DNA of 64,000 nucleotides, from NCBI GenBank assembly GCA_963812245.1, contig CAWEUK010000002.1:186001-250000 (forward strand), given 5' to 3'. The stretch comes from Salsipaludibacter sp963812245 (lineage in GTDB: Bacteria; Actinomycetota; Nitriliruptoria; Nitriliruptorales; Nitriliruptoraceae). This document shows positions 35,194-43,002 of the stretch, one piece after another; the first letter of the stretch is position 1; each line of letters begins with the position of its first letter. The notes under the pieces are model-generated. The model made no database searches. It worked only from the letters and a program-made list of their open reading frames with translations, and was not told the DNA's origin. Position numbers and translations under genes: made by a program.

Positions 35194-35802
35194 ATGGCCC
35201 ACATCGCAGTCATCGGAGACGGCCCCGCCGGCCTGTCGGCAGCCCTGTTCCTCGCACGAGGTGGGCACGACACCGTGGTGTTCGGCGACGATGCCTCCCT
35301 GGTCGAGTACGCCGAACTCCACAACTACCTGGGCATTCCCGAAATGCTGGGCAGCGACTTCCAGGACACGGCTCGCCGGCAGGTGGCCGACGCGGGCGCC
35401 ACGTTGCGTGACGGCATCGTCGTGGCCTCGATCGAGGTGGCTGGCGACGTGGTGGTGGTGCGGCCCGGCGAGACTGGTGACGACGACAACCGCGACCAGG
35501 GTGCGACGGGGTCGGCAGGAGCCGCCGCCGCCGACGAGCAGCGGTTCGACTACGTCGTGGTCGCGGGTGGCAAGTCCTCGCAGTCGCTGGTGGCCGAGGC
35601 CGGTGCCGACGCGGTGGACGGCGCAGTGGTCGTGGACGGTGACGCTCGCACCTCGCTGGATCGCGTGTACGCGGCCGGCCACCTGGTGCGCCCCGAGCGC
35701 AGCCAGGCGATCATCTCGGCTGGCCTGGGTGCCGCCGCGGCGCTGGACATCCTGGCGCGCGAGTCGGGGTCCGACGTGCATGACTGGGACACGCCGAGCT
35801 GA
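35194..35802 (+). CDS. Minimal thioredoxin reductase-like flavoprotein, lacking the NAD(P)H domain
   Basis: 202 residues, much shorter than the roughly 310 of thioredoxin reductases. The start of the FAD fold, AVIGDGPAGLSAALFLARGG, and the end, RVYAAGHLVRPERSQAIISA followed by a helical GLGAAAALD, are present. Between them is only about 60 residues, where the full NAD(P)H domain should be. The redox CxxC pair is missing. An internal segment (RPGETGDDDNRDQGATGSAG) is low-complexity. It may be an FAD-binding partner that receives electrons from elsewhere, or a degenerate enzyme. Well-formed start (AAGGAC) and reading frame argue that it is expressed. Confidence 0.75.
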   Translation: MAHIAVIGDGPAGLSAALFLARGGHDTVVFGDDASLVEYAELHNYLGIPEMLGSDFQDTARRQVADAGATLRDGIVVASIEVAGDVVVVRPGETGDDDNRDQGATGSAGAAAADEQRFDYVVVAGGKSSQSLVAEAGADAVDGAVVVDGDARTSLDRVYAAGHLVRPERSQAIISAGLGAAAALDILARESGSDVHDWDTPS

Positions 35803-35885
35803 GGTTCGACGGGTCGGACAGGGTGCATGTCACAGTGTCGGTCTAGGTTCGAAGCACGTCCGAGCACAACCTGAAAGGGGCCGTC

Positions 35886-36677
35886 ATGGCCACACGAGAC
35901 CACTACGACGCCGGCACACCGTGCTGGGTCGACCTGTCCGCGCCCGATGTCGACGCCGCCGCCGACTTCTACTCGGGATTGTTCGGGTGGTCCACCAAGG
36001 ATCAGTTCGACGAGGACGGCACCAGGATCTACACGAACTTCCACCGCGACGGCCGGGTGATCGCGGGGATGGGCCAGCAACAGGCCGAGATGGCACACAT
36101 GCCAGCGATCTGGAACACCTACGTGGCGACCGACGATGTCGCTGCGACGGTGGCGGCGGTCGAGGAGGCAGGTGGGCAGGTGATGCTGCCGCCCATGCAG
36201 GTCATGGACCAGGGGAGCATGGCGGTGTTCGCCGATCCCACCGGGGCCGTCGTGTCGGTGTGGCAGCCGGGAGCGCACACCGGGTCGCAACTCGTCAACG
36301 AGGCGAACACGTGGGCGTGGAACGAGTTGCTGACCCGTGACCTGGATGGCGCCCTGGACTTCTACAACGCCGTGTTCGGGTGGGACACGAACACGGTGGA
36401 CATGGGCGAGATGGGCGCCTACCACGTCGTCCAGGGTGGCCCGGAGGGAATCGCCGGCATCATGGCGATGCCGGCGGAGATGCCAGCCCAGGTCCCCAAC
36501 CACTGGGCCGTGTACTTCCTGGTCGACGATGCACAGGCCACGGTCGATCGTGCCGTCGAACTGGGTGGCATGGTGACTTCGGACCCGGCGGCGACGCCGG
36601 TGGGGATCATCGCGACCATTCATGACCCGCAGGGGGGCAGTTTCGCGATCATGCAGCCACCCGACCAGGACGTCTGA
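35886..36677 (+). CDS. Two-domain VOC (glyoxalase/bleomycin resistance fold) protein
   Basis: 263 residues with two VOC modules in tandem. The first runs from CWVDLSAPDVDAAADFYSG to VFADPTGAVVSVWQPG; the second from WNELLTRDLDGALDFYNAVF to IIATIHDPQGGSFAIMQPP. Each has the usual beta-alpha-beta-beta-beta units. This arrangement is common in Actinobacteria and is sometimes annotated as a 27 kDa antigen Cfp30B-like protein. The metal ligands of true glyoxalase are not all visible, so catalytic activity is unsure. AAGGGG precedes the ATG. Confidence 0.9.
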   Translation: MATRDHYDAGTPCWVDLSAPDVDAAADFYSGLFGWSTKDQFDEDGTRIYTNFHRDGRVIAGMGQQQAEMAHMPAIWNTYVATDDVAATVAAVEEAGGQVMLPPMQVMDQGSMAVFADPTGAVVSVWQPGAHTGSQLVNEANTWAWNELLTRDLDGALDFYNAVFGWDTNTVDMGEMGAYHVVQGGPEGIAGIMAMPAEMPAQVPNHWAVYFLVDDAQATVDRAVELGGMVTSDPAATPVGIIATIHDPQGGSFAIMQPPDQDV

Positions 36678-36689
36678 CGGCTCGCCGTC

Positions 36690-36723
36690 GCTGTGACCCG
36701 CGATCACCATCTCGGGTCACAGC
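36690..36723. terminator. Perfect bidirectional terminator
   Basis: An 11-bp perfect stem (GCTGTGACCCG with CGGGTCACAGC) around a 12-base loop between the convergent VOC and SDR genes. The SDR stop codon lies inside the right arm. Confidence 0.8.
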
Positions 36724-37529
36724 GGCGGCGTGAACCGACCGTCGATGCGTGTCCAGCCACCGTCCACGGCCAGTTGGCTGGCGGTGACATACGAGGATGC
36801 GTCCGACATCAGGAACACGACTGGTCCCGCCATCTCCGTCGGACGGGCCCACCGGCCGAAGGCGGACTTGTCGCGGTAGGCGGCTGCCCATTCCGGGTCC
36901 GCCTTGATCTGGTCCGTCAGGGGTGTCTCCACGATGCCGGGGGCGATTGCGTTCACACGGACTCCGGCGCTGCCCAGTTCGGCCGCCAGGGTCGCGACCA
37001 GTTGCATGACACCGGCCTTGGTGGCGGCATAGACGCCCTGGCCGGGTTCGACCACCGTGGCGCGGATCGACGTGAACACCGCGATGCTGCCCCCGCCGTG
37101 CTCGGCCATGGTTCGACCGAATGCACGCAGCACGCGGAACGTGGCCTTGAGGTTGAGTGCGACCACGCGGTCGAACTCCTCCTCGGTGAGGTCCAGCAGT
37201 GCCTTGCGGACGTTGACCGCCGGCGTGATCACCACGCCTCGCGCGCTGGCGTGGGCGTCCACCAGTGCCGTCACGCTGTCGGCATCGAGGACGTCGACAC
37301 CGACGGCGGTGGCCCGGCCGCCTCGCGCAGTGATGGCGTCAGCCGTGGCGACCGCCGTTGCCACGTCCAGGTCAGCGCACACCACGTGGGCACCGTGCGC
37401 GGCCAACCCGTCCGCGCAGGCCTGCCCGATCCCGCCCCCGGCACCGACCACGACGATGGTGCGACCATCCAGCCGGAACAGGTCCGACAGCTCGCCGGTG
37501 GCGTCTGGCCCTGCGTCGGTCGTCGCCAT
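36717..37529 (-). CDS. Short-chain dehydrogenase/reductase
   Basis: 270 residues. The cofactor loop is VVVGAGGGIGQACADGLAAH; the catalytic set is Ser in FTSIRAT, then YAATKAGV with the Tyr and Lys; the late segment NAIAPGIVETPLTDQIKADP and the C-terminal GGWTRI are standard. One feature differs: the NNAG motif after strand four, which helps hold the cofactor, reads ITPAVN instead. A true enzyme is still likely. It converges with the VOC gene and has no operon partner. Confidence 0.88.
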   Translation of the reverse strand: MATTDAGPDATGELSDLFRLDGRTIVVVGAGGGIGQACADGLAAHGAHVVCADLDVATAVATADAITARGGRATAVGVDVLDADSVTALVDAHASARGVVITPAVNVRKALLDLTEEEFDRVVALNLKATFRVLRAFGRTMAEHGGGSIAVFTSIRATVVEPGQGVYAATKAGVMQLVATLAAELGSAGVRVNAIAPGIVETPLTDQIKADPEWAAAYRDKSAFGRWARPTEMAGPVVFLMSDASSYVTASQLAVDGGWTRIDGRFTPPL

Positions 37530-37658
37530 GGTCGCTCACCCTTCGATTCGCCCACGTCGATTCGCCCTGGCGGCCGCATCCGTGGCGGACGGGCACCTAC
37601 CTGCGCCCGCCAGCACCGTACTATCATGGGACTTCCGAACCGCACCAGGAGTGCCACC

Positions 37659-38156
37659 ATGTCACGTCGTGCACGCAAGGCCGAGAAGTCGGCGAACGAA
37701 GCGCTTGCCAAGGCAGAGGAAGCCCTGGCGGAGGCCCGCAAAGCCGCCGGCCACGCCGCTGCCGCAACCGCCGAGAAGGCGTCCGAGGTCACCGACACCG
37801 TCGTCGACAAGGCTGGCGACGTCAAGGATGCCGCCGTCGAGACGGCGGTCGCCGCCAAGGACAAGACCGCCGAGACGGCCAAGAAGGTCAAGGACAGCAC
37901 GGCTGACGCCGTGGGTTCGACCAAGGACAAGGCCGCGGCTGCCGTCAGCTCCGACGATGACGGCGACGAGGGCAAGAAGTCCAGGAAGGGCCTGCTGCTG
38001 GTCCTGGGTGCGGCAGGTGCTGCAGCCGGCGCGACGGTGATGCGTCGCCGCCGTGACCAGGAACTCGACGAGTCACTGTGGCAGGACCCGGACCCGGCCT
38101 CAGCAGGGCCGGCCCCAGCAGCGCCGGCCCCAGACTCGGACCCGACCACCACCTGA
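37659..38156 (+). CDS. Lysine- and alanine-rich helical protein with a membrane segment
   Basis: 165 residues from an ATG with CCAGGAG upstream. Residues 1-100 are a long charged helix built from Ala, Lys, Glu and Asp (RKAEKSANEALAKAEEALAE, then AATAEKASEVTDTVVDKAGD). This resembles late-embryogenesis-abundant or apolipoprotein-like proteins. After a DDDGDEGKKSRK linker comes a hydrophobic segment, GLLLVLGAAGAAAGATVM, then RRRR and a Pro/Ala-rich acidic tail. I do not name a family. A role in envelope stability or stress protection fits but is inferred. Confidence 0.75.
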   Translation: MSRRARKAEKSANEALAKAEEALAEARKAAGHAAAATAEKASEVTDTVVDKAGDVKDAAVETAVAAKDKTAETAKKVKDSTADAVGSTKDKAAAAVSSDDDGDEGKKSRKGLLLVLGAAGAAAGATVMRRRRDQELDESLWQDPDPASAGPAPAAPAPDSDPTTT

Positions 38157-38260
38157 TCGACGTCGCACGCCCCCACGCACGTCACCTGCACGAGGTGGTC
38201 GCATCGCAACGGGCACGGCGACCTGCGTTTCCCCCACGTCGCACCGGGGTCGCATCTCTT

Positions 38261-38293
38261 GAACGGCCCGCCGCACTGCGCGGCGGGCCGTTC
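38261..38293 (+). terminator. Strong hairpin terminator
   Basis: A 14-bp perfect stem (GAACGGCCCGCCGC with its complement) around a five-base loop, followed by GTGTTG. It ends the Lys/Ala-rich protein transcript. Confidence 0.8.
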
Positions 38294-38340
38294 GTGTTGC
38301 CCGGCCGAGGTGGTCGCGGGACGCGGGCGTCGATTCCACG

Positions 38341-38393
38341 CTGTCCACAGGCCGTCTGGCAGGTTGTGCACATGCTCCACAGCGTTGTCCACA
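38341..38393 (+). promoter_or_regulatory. Cluster of four DnaA-box-like 9-mers
   Basis: In one orientation within 53 bases: CTGTCCACA (38341), TTGTGCACA (38364), TGCTCCACA (38373) and a perfect actinobacterial box TTGTCCACA (38385). Each of the other three differs from TTGTCCACA by one or a few bases. They lie in the intergenic stretch upstream of the fasciclin gene. They could be DnaA titration or regulatory sites. Confidence 0.55.
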
Positions 38394-38611
38394 CGGGCGA
38401 AGTTTCGTCCGTGCAATTCGCCAGCGGGGGAGTGTCACCCACGGCCCAGCCGCATCCTTGCCGTGGCGAGGCGTGTTTGGATGCAGCAGATCATGACCCT
38501 TTGGGCAGGTTGAAAGGGCAATCCGGCGATTGATTGCGTCCGCAACCATTCCTATGGTTGGCCCCGCAGGTGGCGCTGCCACCAGACACCGACACTCCTG
38601 AGGAGCCCAAC

Positions 38612-39166
38612 ATGCGAAAGATCACCACGACAGCCCTGGCCATCGGCCTGACCGTGGCCATGGCCGGTCCGGCCGCGGCGGCACGACCCGGATGGGCTGG
38701 CCCCGACAATGGCATGACCATCGTCGAGACTGCCATCGCCGTCTCGGGTGACCCGCTGACCTACGACGACAACGGCGACGACTTCGACATCCTGGTCACC
38801 GCCGTCATCGCCACCGGTGCAACCGCCGTTCTGGATGGCAGCACCGACTACACCGTGTTTGCTCCCACCGACCAGGCATTCCTGGACGCCGCGGGCACCG
38901 ATGACGAGGCCGAGGCAGTCGGCATCCTCGTCGACGCCTACGGGGTGGCAGGCATTCTCGACATCCTGACCTACCACATCACCGAGGGCTGGCGGCCGTC
39001 GCCCAGCGTCGTGAACCCCAAGAAGGTCACCATGCTGGATGGCAACACGATCAGCGCGCGGGGCGGCACGATCGTGGCCAACAATTCCACGGCCGACTTC
39101 GTCGCGACCGACCTGAAGACGACGGATGGCGGCATCCACGTCATCGACTCGGTGCTGTTGCCCTGA
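38612..39166 (+). CDS. Secreted fasciclin-domain protein
   Basis: 184 residues, AGGAG seven bases before the ATG. A signal peptide (KITTTALAIGLTVAMAGPAA, then AAARPG) is followed by one fasciclin domain: DFDILVTAVIATGATAVLDG, YTVFAPTDQAFLDA, ILDILTYHITEGWRPS and the C-terminal GGIHVIDSVLLP. Fasciclin domains mediate cell adhesion or surface attachment; the mycobacterial MPT70/MPT83 proteins have the same fold. The gene stands alone between two terminators. Confidence 0.92.
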   Translation: MRKITTTALAIGLTVAMAGPAAAARPGWAGPDNGMTIVETAIAVSGDPLTYDDNGDDFDILVTAVIATGATAVLDGSTDYTVFAPTDQAFLDAAGTDDEAEAVGILVDAYGVAGILDILTYHITEGWRPSPSVVNPKKVTMLDGNTISARGGTIVANNSTADFVATDLKTTDGGIHVIDSVLLP

Positions 39167-39215
39167 CGCCACCGCCCATCGGGTGGGTCGCACACGTCGC
39201 TGCGACCGCCCCGCA

Positions 39216-39244
39216 CGCCCCACCGGGACTTGCCCGGTGGGGCG
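39216..39244 (+). terminator. Terminator after the fasciclin gene
   Basis: A 12-bp perfect stem (CGCCCCACCGGG with its complement), a five-base loop, then TTCG. It lies 50 bases after the fasciclin stop. Confidence 0.8.
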
Positions 39245-39448
39245 TTCGCCATGACGGGCAGCCATGCCGCTCACCCAGGGTCGTCGCGTGCGTGTGGCCC
39301 GCCGATCCAGTCGGGTACTGCGCTCGACGTCGGTGTGCTGGATGCGCCACACTGGGCTGGGTGCCCGCCGTCCTCGTCGACGGCAGCGATCTGGACCCCC
39401 GTCGTCCCGGCGGCTCGCAGCACCCGAACCGACGTCGAAGGCAGTCAC

Positions 39449-39748
39449 ATGTGTCGCAGCATCCGCACGCTTCGTCCGCCGCTGGTCGAGGAGGTCACCG
39501 ACGGTGACGTCCGCGCAGCCGCTCGCCAGTACGTCAGGAAGTTGTCCGGGTTCCGTGAGCCCTCGGCTGCCAACGCGGCAGCCTTCGCGCGAGCCATCGA
39601 CGCGGTGGCCGCCGCCACGACCGAACTGCTCGAGTCACTGGACGTGCGTGGCGCCGATCCGGTGGCAGTCGTGGCTGGACCGGAGACCGACCTGCGGGCC
39701 CTGCGGCGTGCCCAGCGCGAGGCCCGTGCCGAGGTCAACGGCGGGTAG
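39449..39748 (+). CDS. DUF2277 protein
   Basis: 99 residues beginning MCRSIRTLRPP, the diagnostic N terminus of DUF2277, then AAARQYVRKLSGFREPSAAN and a helical AFARAIDAVAAATTELLESL. The C terminus is a charged helix rich in Arg, Glu and Ala. Function is unknown for the family; members are small cytosolic proteins of Actinobacteria and others. AAGG lies eight bases upstream. No operon partner. Confidence 0.87.
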   Translation: MCRSIRTLRPPLVEEVTDGDVRAAARQYVRKLSGFREPSAANAAAFARAIDAVAAATTELLESLDVRGADPVAVVAGPETDLRALRRAQREARAEVNGG

Positions 39749-39806
39749 CGGCACCCCCGCTGCAACCCGCGCGCTGCCCACCGACGCCGGGACCGGGTCG
39801 CGCGGC

Positions 39807-40250
39807 TCAGTAACTGGAGCCGGTGATGTACTCGCGCAGGGAACTTGCAGCGGTCTCGAGTTCCTCGAGCCGGAACCGGACCACGTCGCCGATCGAGATG
39901 ATGCCGGCCAGGGCGTCCTCCTCGATGACGGGAAGGTGGCGAATGCGCGATGCCGTCATGCGCGCCATCAGCTGGTCGGACGTGTCAGCACGCTTGCAGG
40001 TCTTGACCGTCGTGGTCATCACGTCGCGCACGGCAACGTCCAACACGCCCGAGCCGGCGGCGTGCAGCCGTCGGACGACGTCACGTTCGGACAGGATTCC
40101 GTCGACCCCGGTTCCATCCGAGGACACCACCAGGGCGCCCACGTTGTTGTCGGCCAACAGCTCCACTGCAGCCGAGATCGGCTCGTCCGGGCCCACCGTG
40201 AGCACGTCCGTGCCCTTCTGGTTGAGCATGCTTGCCACCGTGACTGCCAT
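39807..40250 (-). CDS. CBS-domain pair protein
   Basis: 147 residues forming one Bateman module: TDVLTVGPDEPISAAVELLA and NVGALVVSSDGTGVDGILSE, then VAVRDVMTTTVKTCKRADTS and RIRHLPVIEEDALAGIISIG. CBS pairs bind adenosine nucleotides and sense energy or redox state. GGAGGTG precedes the chosen ATG; an ATG twelve bases further up is possible. It is followed 179 bases downstream on the same strand side by the aminotransferase start region. Its target is unknown. Confidence 0.88.
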   Translation of the reverse strand: MAVTVASMLNQKGTDVLTVGPDEPISAAVELLADNNVGALVVSSDGTGVDGILSERDVVRRLHAAGSGVLDVAVRDVMTTTVKTCKRADTSDQLMARMTASRIRHLPVIEEDALAGIISIGDVVRFRLEELETAASSLREYITGSSY

Positions 40251-40428
40251 CGGCACCTCCATGTGGGGGCTGGTCCGTGTCACCGTAGTTGCGCCATCGT
40301 CGAATGTTGCCGCCTTCGTGCGACCAATCCGAAACGAGGCCCTCGCCCGACGGGGCGACGATCGGCCCCGAGCGAGCGGCGACGCTGTGACGGGGGTGCG
40401 GGCCAACGGGCTCGAGGCCCGCGGCTCG

Positions 40429-41628
40429 TCAGCGGGTGAGACCGGCCAGGCGCTCGAGACCGCGGGCCAGGACGTCGGCCTGTTTGCAGAAGGCCCAGCG
40501 GACCAGTGGCCGCCCCATCGCCTCGTCCTCCCAGAAGACCTGGTGGGGGATGGCTGCGACGCCGACCCGCGCCGGCAGCATCCGGCAGAACTCGAGTCCG
40601 TCGTCGAAGCCCAGCGGTCGGATGTCGGTGGTGACGAAGTAGCCGCCGGCGGGTGGCTCGGGTGCCAGGCCGATCGTGGTCAGGCCGTCGACCAGTTGGT
40701 CACGACGATCCTGGAGGTCGTCGCGCAGGTGCTGGTAGTAGGTGTCGGGCAGCCCCAGCGCCAGGGCGATGGCAGGTTGCAACGGGGCCCCGGAGGTGTA
40801 GGTGAGGTACTGCTTGGCCAGGCGGGCGCTGGTGACCAGGTCGGCGGGACCGACTGCCCATCCGATCTTCCACCCGGTCAACGCAAACGTCTTGCCGGCC
40901 GACGAGATGGTCAGGGTGCGCTCGGCCATGCCCGGCAGTGTGGCGATGGGCACGTGCACGGCGTCGTCGAACACCAGGTGCTCGTAGACCTCGTCGGTGA
41001 CCACGACCAGGTCATTGGCGATCGCCACCTCGGCGACGGCTGCGAGGTCGTCGCGAGTCAGCACCGTGCCGGTGGGGTTGTGGGGGGTGTTGAGGAGGAT
41101 GACGCGGGTGCGCGGGGTGACGGCGTCGTGCAGCCGTTGCGGGTCGAATCGGAAGTCGGGCGGTGGGAGCGTGCAGGGCACGCGAACACCTCCGGCCATG
41201 GCGATCGTCGCGGTGTAGGAGTCGTAGTACGGATCGAGTGCGATCACCTCGTCGCCGGGGTTGACCAGGCCAAGGATCGCGCCGGCGATCGCCTCGGTGG
41301 CGCCAGTCGTCACCAGGACCTCGCGGTCGGGGTCAACGCTCTGGCCCCACCAGCGCTGCTGGTGATCGGCGATGGCCCGGCGCAGCGCCGGGATGCCCGG
41401 CCCCGGGGCGTACTGGTTGTGGTGCCCCGACCGCAGGGCCGCGACCGCCGCCTCGATGACCTGGTCGGGGCCGTCCGTGTCCGGAAAGCCCTGGCCGAGG
41501 TTGACGGCGTCGTGGGCCACGGCCAGGGCGGACATCTCGGCGAAGATCGTCGTGCCGAGACCGGCCAGCCGATCGGCCGTGCGGTCGCGATTGGGGGTGG
41601 GTGGGGTCGCAGCAGGTGTCGTGTCCAT
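40429..41628 (-). CDS. PLP-dependent aminotransferase (DapC-like, class I)
   Basis: 399 residues of the class I/II aminotransferase family. The N terminus contains NLGQGFPDTDGPDQVIEAAV. PLP is held by Lys in ISSAGKTFALTGWKIGW; the phosphate and ring are contacted in VTTGATEAIAGAILG, NTPHNPTGTV and VVTDEVYEHLV. C-terminal PAGGYFVTTDIRP and RWAFCKQ are standard. The nearest functional group is the succinyldiaminopimelate aminotransferases that act in lysine and peptidoglycan precursor synthesis, though methionine or kynurenine aminotransferases look similar. No other dap gene is close. Confidence 0.88.
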   Translation of the reverse strand: MDTTPAATPPTPNRDRTADRLAGLGTTIFAEMSALAVAHDAVNLGQGFPDTDGPDQVIEAAVAALRSGHHNQYAPGPGIPALRRAIADHQQRWWGQSVDPDREVLVTTGATEAIAGAILGLVNPGDEVIALDPYYDSYTATIAMAGGVRVPCTLPPPDFRFDPQRLHDAVTPRTRVILLNTPHNPTGTVLTRDDLAAVAEVAIANDLVVVTDEVYEHLVFDDAVHVPIATLPGMAERTLTISSAGKTFALTGWKIGWAVGPADLVTSARLAKQYLTYTSGAPLQPAIALALGLPDTYYQHLRDDLQDRRDQLVDGLTTIGLAPEPPAGGYFVTTDIRPLGFDDGLEFCRMLPARVGVAAIPHQVFWEDEAMGRPLVRWAFCKQADVLARGLERLAGLTR

Positions 41629-41658
41629 GCCGTCAGCCTATGACCCCGGGTGTCGTCC

Positions 41659-42792
41659 TCATGGCCGCGCGTGGCGCTCGAGCCACCCGGCCAGTGGCGG
41701 GATCACCAGGTCGACTTCGCCACGTGTCGGCACCAGCAGGAGGCCGTCGGCCAACAGCGCGGCCCGCACGGGTGACAGTGACGCGTGCGAGCGGCCCATG
41801 GCCTCGGCGATCGCCCCCGTTCGGGCCGGCCAGCCCAGTCGGGAGGCGGCGGCGAGGTAGTCCAGTTGTGACTCCGGCAGGCGGGCGACTCGATCCGCCA
41901 ACCACTGGTCGGTGCGCTCGGCGGTGGCCCGGGCCGCTCCTCGGAACGCCGCCGGGGTCACCTCGCGCTCGTCGTCCAGCGCACGCCACACCTCTCGTCC
42001 CAGGACCTGCACGAAGTACGGGTACCCGCCGGTGATGGTCGTGACGTGGTCCCGCCGATTGCGCGGGAGGTGGACGCCGGCCTGCTCCAGGGGAGCCGCG
42101 ATGGCGGTGAAGGCGTCGTCGCGACCGAGCGGGCCCAGGCCGACACCGTCGATGCGTTCGGCATAGGACACCTCGTCCACGACGGCGGACTGCACACCCG
42201 GCAGGCCCGCCAGGACCAGGCCGGCGGCGAGCCCATCCTGGGCGGCTCGGTGGCTGGCCCGCACCAGCGCAGCCGCGGTGCCGGGGTGTTCCTGGGCCTC
42301 GTCGAGCAGCAGCAGGAGACCACCCTGGTCGTGACAGGCACGGATGGCCTCCAGCGCAAGTTGGGTCAGGCTGGCCGGGCCGGTGCCGACCGGGTCGGCC
42401 AGTTCGACCCCGACCGGGCCGACGGTCACGCCTGTCACCCGGCGGGCCAGGTCGGCGATCCCCGAGCGTCCGACCGCGTCCGACAGCGCTGCCACCACCA
42501 GTGCTGCGGCCTCGGCCGGATCGTCGGCCAGCTCGGCCCGTGCAACGGTCACGCCCTGCTCGCGTGCCTCGAGACCGGTGGCCACCAGCAGCGAGGTCTT
42601 GCCCAGTCCGCGGGGGCCGGGCAGGAACAGTGAGCCCGCATTGTTGCCCGCCCGGACCTCCTCGATCATCGTGAGCAGCCGACGCAGGTGGCGATCACGT
42701 CCGACCAGGGCGGGCGGCGGCACGCCCGGTTGGTCCGAGAACGGGTTTCCGATGCGGTCGGCCTGGCCCTTCAGGTGATCGAACGCCCCCAT
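41659..42792 (-). CDS. AAA ATPase with C-terminal winged helix (Orc1/Cdc6-like fold)
   Basis: 377 residues. The N-terminal half has VGRDRHLRRLLTMIEE, P-loop SLFLPGPRGLGKTSLLVATG and Walker B LLLLLDEAQEHPG. The rest is a lid helix bundle and a DNA-binding-like winged helix (RVARLPESQLDYLAAASRLG, then SHASLSPVRAALLADGLL). The ATG is preceded by AGAAGGG. Such ATPases appear alone in many bacteria with no agreed job; they might act on DNA or on proteins. PutA is divergent across 210 bases. Confidence 0.8.
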   Translation of the reverse strand: MGAFDHLKGQADRIGNPFSDQPGVPPPALVGRDRHLRRLLTMIEEVRAGNNAGSLFLPGPRGLGKTSLLVATGLEAREQGVTVARAELADDPAEAAALVVAALSDAVGRSGIADLARRVTGVTVGPVGVELADPVGTGPASLTQLALEAIRACHDQGGLLLLLDEAQEHPGTAAALVRASHRAAQDGLAAGLVLAGLPGVQSAVVDEVSYAERIDGVGLGPLGRDDAFTAIAAPLEQAGVHLPRNRRDHVTTITGGYPYFVQVLGREVWRALDDEREVTPAAFRGAARATAERTDQWLADRVARLPESQLDYLAAASRLGWPARTGAIAEAMGRSHASLSPVRAALLADGLLLVPTRGEVDLVIPPLAGWLERHARP

Positions 42793-43002
42793 CAATCTGC
42801 CCTTCTCGAACCAGTTCTTGTGAGTCTATCCATTTCTATCGCTATCGTGTCGATTGTTGTCGACGGCGTGCCTCGATCGGTTCGACGGCGACCACGGGTG
42901 ACTGCGGGTCGAACCTGCGACAGTGTGCGGCCGTCGCTGTCCGTTCCCGCTGGACGCCACCGGCGGTAGTGTCGGCGACGGGCCTCGGGCAATGGAGATC
43001 GA

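Larger units (their letters stand above)
38157..38611. other. Intergenic region, 455 bp, with a terminator and a DnaA-box cluster
   Basis: No gene is seen. The first part holds the hairpin at 38261-38293. A group of DnaA-box-like sequences lies at 38341-38393. The last part is the leader of the fasciclin gene and includes CATTCCTATGGTTG, relatively AT-rich, which could hold its promoter. Confidence 0.6.
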
